62,197 bases of DNA from the NCBI GenBank assembly GCA_964590835.1, contig CAZPYD010000001.1, forward strand, positions 1 to 62,197. Direction: 5' to 3'. A program made the translations under genes and the position numbers. The notes under the pieces were generated by a model that searched no databases, was not told where the DNA came from, and was given only the letters and a program-made list of their open reading frames with translations. Below, one piece after another: positions 49,230-57,526 of the stretch (position 1 is its first letter; each line of letters begins with the position of its first letter). The stretch comes from CAZPYD01 sp964590835. GTDB lineage: Bacteria > Patescibacteriota > Minisyncoccia > JAHISW01 > Tagabacteraceae.

Positions 49230-50525
49230 TTATAACTCTTTTGGTCTTTCGTCAAGAGTAGCAACTAGACTTATTTCCTCACCATCTCGCAAAATTTTTA
49301 GATTAATTTCTTGCCCTACACGGGAATTATTTATCAATTTTCCCAAAATATTTTCTTGATCCACTCTAATGCCGTTAAATTCCAAAACTATATCACCTTC
49401 TATTAATCCAACTTTTTCCGCAGGGCTGTCTTTTATAATAGCCGATTGTTTACCATTATCTTTTATAATCAAAACTCCATAATCCACGGATAAATCTTTT
49501 TCCTCCTTAAAACTTTCTGTTATTTGAGAATAATATACCCCTAAATAAGCAAACTTTATCTCACCAAATTCTTTAATATCACTAATATTCTTTTTGGCAA
49601 TATTTATCGGCAAAGCAAAGCCAACATTTTCAGCCCCCTTAGCTATAGCCGTATTTATACCAACTACTCTACCATTCAAATCTAAAAGTGGTCCTCCAGA
49701 ATTACCAGGGCTAATAGCAGCATCTGTTTGAATAATTTCCTGAAGCTGCTCTTCTAAACCAGATGGGCCGGAAGCTGTCACTGTGCGATTTAGTCCAGAT
49801 ACTATTCCAATAGAAACAGTGTTTTGAAACTCTCCTAAAGTATTACCAATAGCTACCACTGTTTGCCCCACTTTTATTTTATCTGAATTGGCAAGCGGAA
49901 TATAATTAAATTTTTCTTCTCCTGCCTGCGCAGACAGGTCACTTGGTTCTATCTTCAAAATAGCCAAATCCTGCAAAGGATCTCTAGCCAAAACTTTTGC
50001 TTCATATTTGGTGCCATCATTTGTAATAATAGAATATTCTGCCTTTATATCAACCACAACATGTTTGCTTGTCAGCACAAAACCATCTCCTGATACGAAA
50101 AATCCTGTTCCGCTAGATACCTGTTTCTTTTCTGTACCATTTTGCCTAAACTGCGGTACTTTTATATCAAAAAACTGCCCGAGGGTTTCATCTCCTTCAA
50201 ATGGATTTATAAAATATTGTTCTATTATAGGGATGTCTTTTGTGGCTACAACACTCACCACAGCAGAAGATGTATTTTCAACAAGTTTTACAACCAAATC
50301 TTCTTGGGTAACAATTATTTGCTGGGGCTCACTCGGCTGTTTCGATTCTGGATTAGACAAAGCCACAGAAGCCATAGTTTTTTCTATAACCTTATTTACT
50401 GTTTGAGTAATGGGAGTTGGAGCCTGGCTAACCAAGGTGGCTATCACAATACCCGTAAAAATAGAAGTGACAAAACTCACCAAAATAGTAAGCATTACAA
50501 ATTGTGTACGTGTCATATCATCCAT
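49230..50525 (-). CDS. htrA: Membrane-anchored HtrA/DegP-like serine protease
   Basis: 431 aa. An N-terminal transmembrane anchor (residues ~8-32), a trypsin-like domain with the triad His in LTSKHVVVDI, Asp in DLAILKIEPSD and Ser in DAAISPGNSGGPLLDLNGRV, and one C-terminal PDZ domain (SPAEKVGLIEGDIVLEF). Single-PDZ length fits DegS/HtrA of CPR and Gram-positives. Degrades misfolded envelope proteins. A small CTGCCTGCG-CAGACAG palindrome (about 49920-49938) is read in frame as LSAQAG. Confidence 0.95.
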   Translation of the reverse strand: MDDMTRTQFVMLTILVSFVTSIFTGIVIATLVSQAPTPITQTVNKVIEKTMASVALSNPESKQPSEPQQIIVTQEDLVVKLVENTSSAVVSVVATKDIPIIEQYFINPFEGDETLGQFFDIKVPQFRQNGTEKKQVSSGTGFFVSGDGFVLTSKHVVVDIKAEYSIITNDGTKYEAKVLARDPLQDLAILKIEPSDLSAQAGEEKFNYIPLANSDKIKVGQTVVAIGNTLGEFQNTVSIGIVSGLNRTVTASGPSGLEEQLQEIIQTDAAISPGNSGGPLLDLNGRVVGINTAIAKGAENVGFALPINIAKKNISDIKEFGEIKFAYLGVYYSQITESFKEEKDLSVDYGVLIIKDNGKQSAIIKDSPAEKVGLIEGDIVLEFNGIRVDQENILGKLINNSRVGQEINLKILRDGEEISLVATLDERPKEL

Positions 50526-50570
50526 AACTTAATTATACCTTAACGTTTAAAAGTGGGCAAAATAATATTC

Positions 50571-51638
50571 TTAATACTTATTTTTATTCAAGCCTTTTTT
50601 GTAATTTTTGATTAGTTTGCCGAGGTTTTTGTCTTTCTTTTTTCTTTCGACTACAGACGACTCAAAATATGCCTCTTCTTCTCCCATTTTTATGTAATTT
50701 TCATAAGAATCTCTGTCTATTTCTCCTTTTTCAACTGCATCAATTACTGCACACCCAATTTCGCTAGTATGTGTGCAATCTCTAAATCTACAATCCCCAA
50801 ACAAACTAATTATCTTATCAAAGGTATCCTCCAAACCATTAGATACATCAGCAATCCCCACCTCTCTCATTCCAGGATTATCAATAATTATCCCTCCACT
50901 TTCTAATACCACCAGCTCTCTATGGCTAGTGACATGCTTGCCTCTATTTGCAGCTTCGCTAATCTCACTTGTCTCCATTATTTTTCTCCCAGAAAGATTG
51001 TTTAGCAGTGTGGATTTACCAACCCCTGAAGACCCAAGCATACAATATGTCTTTCCTTTTTCAATAAGTGCCTTCAGTTCTTCATACCCTTCCTGTGTTT
51101 CATTGCTGACTGCAACAACAGACACATCTTTTATACGAGATTTTAGACTCACAAGCATTTGGTCAACCTCTTCTTTTTCTATCAAATCAATTTTTGTCAA
51201 AACAATAATTGGCTCAACTCCTGATGAACGACAAATCGCCAAATACCTCTCGAGTCTATTTATACTAAAATCCCTATCAACAGCTTGAACCAAAAAAGCA
51301 AAATCAATATTTGCTGCAATTATTTGTCTTTTCCCAAATTTTTTAACAGCCTGTCTTGTGATAACTGAATATCTCGGAAATATTTTCTTAATTGAAGCAG
51401 GACCGGATTCTTGAAAAACTAGCGCAACCCAATCACCAACAGCAGGAAAATCCTCTCGACTTTTTGCCGAAAATCTCAAAGACCCCGTTATCTTTGCCTC
51501 CAAATCCCCTTTTTCTGTTTTTACTACATATCTGCCTTTGTGCTGCAAAACCACTCTTCCAATATCAAAATCACTGAGATTATTCTCAGCTCTTGTTTTT
51601 TCGAGTTTATTATTGTATCCAAAGGCTTCTGGTTTCAT
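50571..51638 (-). CDS. rsgA: Ribosome small-subunit-dependent GTPase RsgA
   Basis: 355 aa. An OB-fold start (residues ~20-90) precedes a circularly permuted GTPase domain (order G4 LTKID, G1 GSSGVGKSTLLN, G3 DNPGMREVG) and a zinc-binding end CRFRDCTHTSEIGCAV. RsgA checks late maturation of the 30S subunit. It lies 5 bp before iscU, so the isc genes and rsgA are probably one transcript. Confidence 0.95.
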   Translation of the reverse strand: MKPEAFGYNNKLEKTRAENNLSDFDIGRVVLQHKGRYVVKTEKGDLEAKITGSLRFSAKSREDFPAVGDWVALVFQESGPASIKKIFPRYSVITRQAVKKFGKRQIIAANIDFAFLVQAVDRDFSINRLERYLAICRSSGVEPIIVLTKIDLIEKEEVDQMLVSLKSRIKDVSVVAVSNETQEGYEELKALIEKGKTYCMLGSSGVGKSTLLNNLSGRKIMETSEISEAANRGKHVTSHRELVVLESGGIIIDNPGMREVGIADVSNGLEDTFDKIISLFGDCRFRDCTHTSEIGCAVIDAVEKGEIDRDSYENYIKMGEEEAYFESSVVERKKKDKNLGKLIKNYKKGLNKNKY

Positions 51639-51643
51639 TTCTA

Positions 51644-52123
51644 TTATTTTCCACCTCTATAATTCTCAATAGTCTTCTCAAAAGCCTGGTCAGCCAAGAC
51701 TGAACAGTGAACTTTCACGGCTGGGAGACCGCCAAGTTCTGCCATGATGTCTTTTGGTGTTATTTTAAGCGCTTCTTCTATGGTCATACCACCATTTTTT
51801 GTCACCATTTCTGAAAAAACGGAAGTAGAAGCAATAGCACTAGCACAACCAAAAGTACGCCATTTTAATTTTTTAATTTTCATTTTCATAGGGTCTATCC
51901 CCGCCTCTTTAGGCGGGGCAAGTTTAACCCACATTTTCATCACGTCACCACAAGCAGGCGAACCCACTTGCCCTTCGGCATCAAAATCGTCCGGCTTAGG
52001 ATCTGTCAATAAAACATTTTTAGGATCAAAGAAATGCTTCTTAACGGTCTCACTGTACTGCCAATCGCTCCCATCGCTCGTATTTGTTTTTTTGTTTTGT
52101 TTGTTTGTCATGTTTTTTTTCAT
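51644..52123 (-). CDS. iscU: Iron-sulphur cluster scaffold IscU/NifU-like
   Basis: 159 aa. The three cluster-binding cysteines are in GSPACGDVMKMWVK, WRTFGCASAIASTS and VKVHCSVLADQAFEK, each with family context. A lysine/Asn-rich tail (MKKNMTNKQNKKTNTSDGS) precedes the domain, and the true start could be the internal MTNKQ. It accepts sulphur from the upstream iscS product. No iscA, hscA/B, fdx or iscR is present, so this is a minimal system. Confidence 0.93.
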   Translation of the reverse strand: MKKNMTNKQNKKTNTSDGSDWQYSETVKKHFFDPKNVLLTDPKPDDFDAEGQVGSPACGDVMKMWVKLAPPKEAGIDPMKMKIKKLKWRTFGCASAIASTSVFSEMVTKNGGMTIEEALKITPKDIMAELGGLPAVKVHCSVLADQAFEKTIENYRGGK

Positions 52124-52153
52124 ATAATCTGTAACAAAAAACAGGCTTTGTGA

Positions 52154-53347
52154 TTACTTTATCGCTGATACTACTCTTAATTTGTTTAATATTTCAGGCA
52201 AAACTTTTAATACATAATCTATATCGGCCTTTTTAGTTTTCTTACCCATTGTAAATCTTAGTGATCCATGTGCATATTTATGTGGAGATTTAATTGCTTG
52301 TATTACATGAGATGCCTCTAGCACATCCGAAGTGCAAGCTGATCCAGTAGAACAAGCCACACCTTTTGCATCCATATATAGTACCATGGACTCACCCTCT
52401 ATGCCTCGCACAGATATATTTATATTATTTGGCAGCCTGTCTGTCTTAGAACCATTCAAGCGAGCTTCTGGTAACGCTTTTAAAATATTTTCTATAAAAT
52501 AATCACGCAGCTCTGTTAGCCTAGCCGATTCTTTTTCTTTGCTCTGAGCAGCCAATTCCAGTGCTTTTGCAAATCCCACTATCCCAGCCACGTTTTCTGT
52601 ACCAGAACGGATACCAGCTTCTTGCCCACCGCCATAAATAAGCGGATCTATTTTAATACCACGTTTTTTAAACAAAACCCCAACCCCTTTTGGTCCATAA
52701 ATCTTAGAGCCATTTAAGGTCATTAGGTCTACGCCAAGTTTTAAGACATTAAGATCTAAATAAGATGGCGCTTGCACAGCGTCTGTGTGCAAAAGCGGCA
52801 TATGTGATTCGTGGTCACCCATTGCTTTTTTGTGAGCGCGAACAGCTTTGGCGATTTCTTTTATCGGCTGAATAGTACCAATTTCATTATTTGCGTACAT
52901 TATAGAAACCAAAATAGTCTCTTTTCGTAATTCTTCTTTTAGTTGTTTTAGGTCCAAAATTCCATTTTCGTCTACGTCTATATAGCTTATTTCAAAACCT
53001 TCTTTTTCAAGCTGCTTACAAGCATCCAACACTGCGTGGTGCTCTATTTTAGAAGTAATAACATGATTACCTCTATCTTTATACGAACGAGCTGCGCCCA
53101 AAATAGCCAAGTTGTCGCTTTCTGTGCCTCCTGAAGTAAAAATAATTTCATCCGGGCGGCCATTTATAGTCTCGGCAACCTTAATACGCACATCTGAAAC
53201 AGCGCGCTTGGCCTCTCGTCCTTCTTCATAAATAGACGAAGGATTACCAAAATTTTCTTCCCAATATGGCTTCATGGATTCCCTTACTTTTGGGTCCATA
53301 TATGTAGTGGCCGCATGGTCTAAATATATTCTTTTGTTTTTATTCAT
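52154..53347 (-). CDS. iscS: Cysteine desulfurase IscS/NifS
   Basis: 397 aa PLP enzyme. N-terminal IYLDHAATTYMDPKVRESM, PLP site NGSKIYGPKGVGVLF (the usual His before the Lys is Ser here) and the persulphide Cys loop CSTGSACTSDVLEASHV. It supplies sulphur to IscU and possibly to tRNA thiolation. It starts 3 bases after the 45 aa ORF upstream and is followed by iscU and rsgA. Confidence 0.95.
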   Translation of the reverse strand: MNKNKRIYLDHAATTYMDPKVRESMKPYWEENFGNPSSIYEEGREAKRAVSDVRIKVAETINGRPDEIIFTSGGTESDNLAILGAARSYKDRGNHVITSKIEHHAVLDACKQLEKEGFEISYIDVDENGILDLKQLKEELRKETILVSIMYANNEIGTIQPIKEIAKAVRAHKKAMGDHESHMPLLHTDAVQAPSYLDLNVLKLGVDLMTLNGSKIYGPKGVGVLFKKRGIKIDPLIYGGGQEAGIRSGTENVAGIVGFAKALELAAQSKEKESARLTELRDYFIENILKALPEARLNGSKTDRLPNNINISVRGIEGESMVLYMDAKGVACSTGSACTSDVLEASHVIQAIKSPHKYAHGSLRFTMGKKTKKADIDYVLKVLPEILNKLRVVSAIK

Positions 53348-53350
53348 ATA

Positions 53351-53488
53351 CTATTTTTTAAAGAAACCGGAAACCCCGTACCAAACAAAATCACAAAAAC
53401 ATTTGTCGTCAAACAATTCCATTTCATTGTCAGGTATCAACACTTCTGAGTATAATAACTCCTCATGCTTACTCGACAACACAGGCAT
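53351..53488 (-). CDS. Small ORF directly upstream of iscS (45 aa)
   Basis: MPVLSSKHEELLYSEVLIPD followed by NEMELFDDKCFCDFVWYGVS and GFFKK, then TAG three bases before the iscS ATG. It has a CFC motif and an acidic middle. There is no clear ribosome site and it overlaps a small ACAGGC/GCCTGT hairpin at its start. The tight spacing suggests a leader peptide or a small partner protein; the CFC could respond to cysteine or metal status (speculation). Confidence 0.45.
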   Translation of the reverse strand: MPVLSSKHEELLYSEVLIPDNEMELFDDKCFCDFVWYGVSGFFKK

Positions 53489-53578
53489 ACGGCCTGTTTT
53501 TGGATTTTAGTTTGGGGAGGGGTTTTGGTTCTCCCTATTTATACTAAAAATAATACAATTTTTAAGAGGTTTTCGCAA

Positions 53579-53721
53579 CCCGGTACTATTCAAATTTAAT
53601 AAGCCTCGATTATTATAAATCGAGACAAAATAAAGCGATTTTGTTGATTTATTTTTCTCTATTATTCTCTTAGAATGATTAATGTTACTCTTTGTTTTGA
53701 TATTAAATTTGTAGTACCGGG
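53579..53721. repeat. Element C, iscS-operon copy (143 bp)
   Basis: Ends CCCGGTACTATTCAAATTTA and TATTAAATTTGTAGTACCGGG-type arm; an inner CTCGATT/AATCGAG hairpin. It lies about 90 bp upstream of the small ORF that precedes iscS. The stretch between holds nothing else I can name. Confidence 0.75.
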
Positions 53722-53726
53722 CAAGT

Positions 53727-53760
53727 AAAAAAGCCGGGGGTACAAAGCCCCGGCTTTTTG
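53727..53760 (-). terminator. Terminator of the thioredoxin-like gene
   Basis: AAAAAGCCGGGG / CCCCGGCTTTTT hairpin with T-run on both strands. Confidence 0.9.
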
Positions 53761-53779
53761 TTTTGATTGGGCGAGAAGG

Positions 53780-54340
53780 TTATTTCTTCTCTCCCAACAG
53801 TTTTTCAATTTCCCCGGAAAGATCTTCCGCTGAGACAACAGAATTGCCATGGCTGTAAGCCACTTTGCCGTTCCGGCCAAAAATAAAAATCTGCGGAAAA
53901 TGATAATGATCCGGAGATAAACTGTCAAGGATTTCAAGATTTTTTCTTTCCTCTGAGAAAAAAATAGCATGTTTAGTCACATCGACTCTTTTGCTCAGAT
54001 AAACTCTTACGGCCTCTGTTCTGATACGGGAACTAGTTCCCCAAGGCATACTGATAACTCTTACATCGTCCCGGCTTTTGTATTTTTTATCCAGTATGCT
54101 CAATTCTTCCACTTGTTCACGGCAAGTAGGTGACCCAGCTCACCAGATTCCCATAACAAAGATATTGTCCCTGGCAAGATTGGGCAGGTTAACGACTTCG
54201 CCAGTTTTGAGGTTGATCACCTCAATTGCCGGCACCACCTGAGATTCCTGAGCAATTGCAATCTGAGTACCAACTACAAGAACCAGCACTCCCAGCGTCA
54301 AAGAAAGAATAAAAAGTTTCGCTAAACTTAATCGTTTCAT
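53780..54340 (-). pseudogene. Secreted TlpA/thioredoxin-like protein interrupted by one in-frame UGA
   Basis: The ATG at 54340 has GGAGG at good spacing. A signal peptide (LAKLFILSLTLGVLVLVVGT) is followed by a mature start, then FVMGIW-UGA-AGSPTCREQVEEL. Skipping the UGA (54140-54142) restores a full thioredoxin fold of about 186 aa (PQIFIFGRNGKVAYSHGN, cis-Pro region). In related proteins the block reads W-x-x-x-C-P-x-C; here the first Cys is Ser and only the second Cys remains. It may be a broken gene, a readthrough site, or less likely selenocysteine. Base composition is richer in G+C than the neighbours. Confidence 0.7.
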
Positions 54341-54487
54341 CACGTCCTCCTAAATATTTGTTTTCAAAAAACTCCACCGAGCTTTCTTCTAATTGTTTAA
54401 TACCACAAAAACAATAATTATGCAAGCCCCCCCACATAAAACTATTAAAATTAGACCCTGACCACCAAACCGGTAGGCTCACTATTT

Positions 54488-55603
54488 TTATTTTAAATTT
54501 TCATATTTCCTTAACCAGTCAATCGCTTTCCCCCATCCCAAAATACTGGCAAAATATCTCAGAAAAGCTATTTTGTGCACCCAAAAGGCAGGTAAATCTT
54601 TCAATTTCATAAAACCAAAATCAACAAAAGCATCCGCTTCTCCAAGCTCTATTACATAAAAATCCTTCTTTGATTTAAACTTACCTGTCTTTTTCTTTTG
54701 GTCTTTTTTAATAATAGAGTCCGCTATGTATTGCCCTTGCCTCATTGCAACCTGTGCAGTAGGAGCTTTTACTACAAATACATTTTTACGCCCTCTTGAT
54801 CGCAATTTTGAATTTGTTTTTTCAAATTCATCTGATAAATAAACTGGCTTTGCCCCAATAGCCCACAACAAAACACTCGCCTTATCCTCCCAAACTTTGG
54901 CATCAACTTTAGTCAAAACCTCTATCTCTGTTTCCTTGAGGCTTTTTTCTATATTTTTACGAATCCAAAAAGAATGTTTAGATAATATCTTATTCCCTTC
55001 CTCGATTAATTTAAAATTTATATTTTTATGCGGGTGTCCATATTTATCTGCCAATTTGTGTCCGTATTCAAACAAAGAAGTAATCAATTCTACTCCAGTT
55101 GGTCCACCACCAACAACAACTATATTTATTTCCTCTCTCTTGGCTTTATTTTTAAAAGCATTTTCCATTTCATGCTTTATTTTTATGGCATCCTCAAAAG
55201 ATGTGAGTGTTAAGTAGGGATGCTCTCTTTCTGATCCAGCTGCCATAATAAGATAGTCGTAATCCATTTTTTTAGACCGTACTCCACCAACTTTTAAAAG
55301 AATTTGATTTTTATCAAGAGAAACACCTTCCACCTCTCTGTTTAAAATTTTAATATTTTTTTCTTGTCCCTTAAAAATTTCAGAAAATTTTATCGCCGCT
55401 ATCGAAAATAATTGCGAAAGTTCGGCATCAGAAGTTATAACCCTAAAAAGTGAAGGATGAAAAAGCTGATAATCATTTTTATCAATTAAGGTGATTTCAA
55501 ATTTTTTGCGCGCGTATGATGATTTTAAAAACCGCTTTGCCGCCGCAACACCAGCAAAACCACCACCAACAATTAACACTTTTTTCTTTAATTTGCTTGC
55601 CAT
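54488..55603 (-). CDS. Type II NADH dehydrogenase-like flavoprotein with shortened FAD region
   Basis: 371 aa. The FAD Rossmann start (KVLIVGGGFAGVAAAKRFL), IDKNDYQLFHPSLFRV, the NAD Rossmann motif INIVVVGGGPTGVELITSLF and a C-terminal amphipathic end (WVHKIAFLRYFASILGWGKA) match NDH-2. Where the family has VFAxGDxA ahead of PPTAQ, this protein reads NVFVVKAPTAQVAMRQGQ, so the GD FAD motif and about 15-20 residues are absent. It may be an altered or inactive paralogue. Electron acceptor unknown. Confidence 0.8.
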   Translation of the reverse strand: MASKLKKKVLIVGGGFAGVAAAKRFLKSSYARKKFEITLIDKNDYQLFHPSLFRVITSDAELSQLFSIAAIKFSEIFKGQEKNIKILNREVEGVSLDKNQILLKVGGVRSKKMDYDYLIMAAGSEREHPYLTLTSFEDAIKIKHEMENAFKNKAKREEINIVVVGGGPTGVELITSLFEYGHKLADKYGHPHKNINFKLIEEGNKILSKHSFWIRKNIEKSLKETEIEVLTKVDAKVWEDKASVLLWAIGAKPVYLSDEFEKTNSKLRSRGRKNVFVVKAPTAQVAMRQGQYIADSIIKKDQKKKTGKFKSKKDFYVIELGEADAFVDFGFMKLKDLPAFWVHKIAFLRYFASILGWGKAIDWLRKYENLK

Positions 55604-55643
55604 GTTTTTATATTTAATATCAAATAAAGCTCAAATGATTTAA

Positions 55644-56303
55644 TTAGGTCAATTCTGGGAACCTTTTTTTCAAATATGACCTTCTATGTATCTCTAGTAT
55701 TCCATATTTTTCAATAGCTTCAAAATGCGCTTTTGTTCCATAACCTTTGTGTCTATCAAGACCATATTTAGGATAAACTTCATGCAGCCTTCTCATTTCT
55801 CTATCTCTGAGCACTTTCGCCATAATTGAGGCCGCCGATATCAAGGGTATTTTTTCATCACCTTTTATAAAAGATTTTTGATTATTAAAGTGTTCAGGCG
55901 CTTTTAAAAAACCATCAAGTAAAACAAGCTCTTTGTTTTTACCCATCGATAACTTATCTAAGACCTTATTTACCGCAAACTGAATTGATTTAGAGATACC
56001 AATTCTATCTACATCTTGTGGACTAACCATGACTACAGAATATTTAAAATTATCTTTTATTTTTTCAAACCACTCTTCCCTTTTCTTTTCGCTTAATTTT
56101 TTTGAATCCTTTATTCCTTTTAAAATTTTTGTATTCATATTTTGCGGAGCCAACACACCTCCAACCGAAACTGGGCCAGCCAAGGGTCCTCGTCCCGCCT
56201 CGTCTATTCCTATTATAGAGTACCCCGTAATACACTGTCGCGTTAAAGCAGAATAATTTTTAGTCTTGTTTGTATTTTTACTTTGTGATTTTTCCGTTTT
56301 CAT
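55644..56303 (-). CDS. rnhB: Ribonuclease HII
   Basis: Catalytic motifs GIDEAGRGPLAGPVSVGG, KGIKDSKKLSEKKREEW, LLDGFLKAPEHF, ISAASIMAKVLRDREM and YGLDRHKGYGTKAH are complete; the enzyme removes ribonucleotides and RNA primers from DNA. As annotated (219 aa) the first ~26 codons are encoded by structured repeat B copy 2, which overlaps the gene start; the conserved domain begins at YSIIGIDEAG. No ribosome site precedes the 56303 ATG, so the true start is uncertain. Confidence 0.93.
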   Translation of the reverse strand: MKTEKSQSKNTNKTKNYSALTRQCITGYSIIGIDEAGRGPLAGPVSVGGVLAPQNMNTKILKGIKDSKKLSEKKREEWFEKIKDNFKYSVVMVSPQDVDRIGISKSIQFAVNKVLDKLSMGKNKELVLLDGFLKAPEHFNNQKSFIKGDEKIPLISAASIMAKVLRDREMRRLHEVYPKYGLDRHKGYGTKAHFEAIEKYGILEIHRRSYLKKRFPELT

Positions 56304-56446
56304 GTTTTATGTTTTTTATAATTTTTCTGCTTTATGTTCTTCTTGTTTATTCAAATACCACTCTTTTTCTTTATAACGACCACCGGTCTATTAATTCATG
56401 TCTTTACTTAATTTAAGAAGAACATGCGCGAATGTGTATTACGGGG
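56223..56446 (-). repeat. Structured repeat B, copy 2 (rnhB leader, overlaps its 5' end)
   Basis: Closing arms CCCCGTAATACAC / GTGTATTACGGGG with CGCG/CGCG inside. On the minus strand ATGTTCTTCTT pairs with AAGAAGAACAT and TAAAGCAGAA with TTCTGCTTTA, forming the same three-way junction as copy 1, here without mismatches. A GACC-GGT-GGTC mini-hairpin sits in the second arm's loop. The last ~80 bases are also the first codons of the annotated rnhB frame. Between 56447 and 56654 I see nothing else clear. Confidence 0.75.
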
Positions 56447-56654
56447 AGTATTTCTCTAGCTCTTTCATTGCTTAAATAATAGCATTTATCAAACCAAAAC
56501 AAAAAAATATAAAATAAAAAGCCTGGCGCTTAGCGCACCACTAACCAAAACAAAAGCCACCCTTCAACTACACCCAAGGCGACTTCAACTTTTTAAATAA
56601 TATTTTGAGATTAAACAAACTTAAAAACAACAAAAAGCCACACAAAAGACAAAA

Positions 56655-56688
56655 CCCCCCACTTACCAGCGATAGCAAGTAAGTGGGG
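56655..56688. repeat. Hairpin F, copy 1 (behind the 56709 gene)
   Basis: CCCCCACTTAC...GTAAGTGGGG with loop CAGCGATAGCAA. The identical hairpin stands on the other side of the gene at 57314-57347. Serves at least as a terminator here. Confidence 0.8.
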
Positions 56689-56708
56689 AAAATCTACGCT
56701 AATTACAC

Positions 56709-57263
56709 TTAAGCTAAGTTGAAATGTTTTTTTAGATGAATTTCGTTATCCAAAGAATCGGCTACGACAAACCTCACAAATTTTCTTATTTTATAAAATT
56801 CTATAATAAAATCTATTTCGTCTTTGCAATCAAAAGGGTGCACAAAAACACTTTTTTGAAACTCGAAAAATCCCAGATCTTTTAAGTGATACCTTAAACC
56901 TTCTCTGTCTTTTTTTCTCTTCTCCGGTATATCAAACATTACTATTCTCCATTTTCCATCCCACTTTTTAGGCTTTTTAATTTTTATATTACTCAATTCA
57001 TAAGCCAAAGCCTTTTTCTTCCCCTCATCACTGATAACAATAGTAATAGAGCCGTCTTTTCCATACTTCTCTTTTATCATTTTGGATTTATATAAACTTT
57101 CTATTGCACGCTTCAAATGATATCTATCTATTTCTTGCCAATCATGAGCCATGGCTTTCAAAATTTTAAAAGAATTTTTGGGCGACCTAGATAACCCCAA
57201 ACTCAAACCACCCAAAAGTAAAAGCAAAATTTTTTGTTGTGTTTTTCCTAACCCTCGAGACAT
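56709..57263 (-). CDS. PaaX/Cas2-like protein with N-terminal winged helix
   Basis: 184 aa. The N-terminal half is a winged-helix-like segment (WQEIDRYHLKRAIESLYKSK, then a beta wing MIKEKYGKDGSITIVISDEG). The C-terminal half has the ferredoxin-like Cas2/PaaX signature WRIVMFDIPEKRKKDREGLR, LGFFEFQKSVFVHPFDCKDE. This is the stand-alone family common in Patescibacteria. No CRISPR array or cas gene is present, so a regulator or nuclease role is open. Bracketed by two identical hairpins (F). Confidence 0.8.
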   Translation of the reverse strand: MSRGLGKTQQKILLLLLGGLSLGLSRSPKNSFKILKAMAHDWQEIDRYHLKRAIESLYKSKMIKEKYGKDGSITIVISDEGKKKALAYELSNIKIKKPKKWDGKWRIVMFDIPEKRKKDREGLRYHLKDLGFFEFQKSVFVHPFDCKDEIDFIIEFYKIRKFVRFVVADSLDNEIHLKKHFNLA

Positions 57264-57313
57264 ATAAAATTATAAACTACAATATTATTATTCTTATATT
57301 TTAAATTAAAAAT

Positions 57314-57347
57314 CCCCCACTTACCAGCGATAGCAAGTAAGTGGGGG
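57314..57347. repeat. Hairpin F, copy 2 (upstream of the 56709-57263 gene)
   Basis: CCCCCACTTAC-CAGCGATAGCAA-GTAAGTGGGGG, same stem and loop as 56655-56688. The gap 57348-57526 also contains a GACTATC/GATAGTC inverted pair but no further clear feature. Confidence 0.8.
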
Positions 57348-57526
57348 ATTTTATATTCTCTTGACTATCCTTTTATTTTCGAAGATAGTCTTGTTCAAAG
57401 ATGATCTTATTCATTTAAAAATATCCTTATTCAGATAGTAATCCTCTAGTTCCAATCCCACTTAAAACTCTTCTTTTCCATAAATATTTTGAGATAAATC
57501 AGATTTTGGGTAGAATATAGTTATCT

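Noticed and set aside
53662..53970. 102-codon frame overlapping the thioredoxin-like gene
   Set aside because: Out of frame with the recognisable thioredoxin sequence and runs through the terminator and element C.
53780..54340. Reassigned genetic code (UGA as Gly, as in Gracilibacteria/SR1)
   Set aside because: Long genes such as dnaE, clpB and topA read through without internal UGA, and UGA serves as a normal stop at 24352. A code change would interrupt nearly every gene.
56709..57263. CRISPR system signalled by the Cas2-like protein
   Set aside because: No repeat-spacer array, cas1 or effector gene is visible anywhere in the window; the protein has the PaaX-like winged-helix start of stand-alone homologues.
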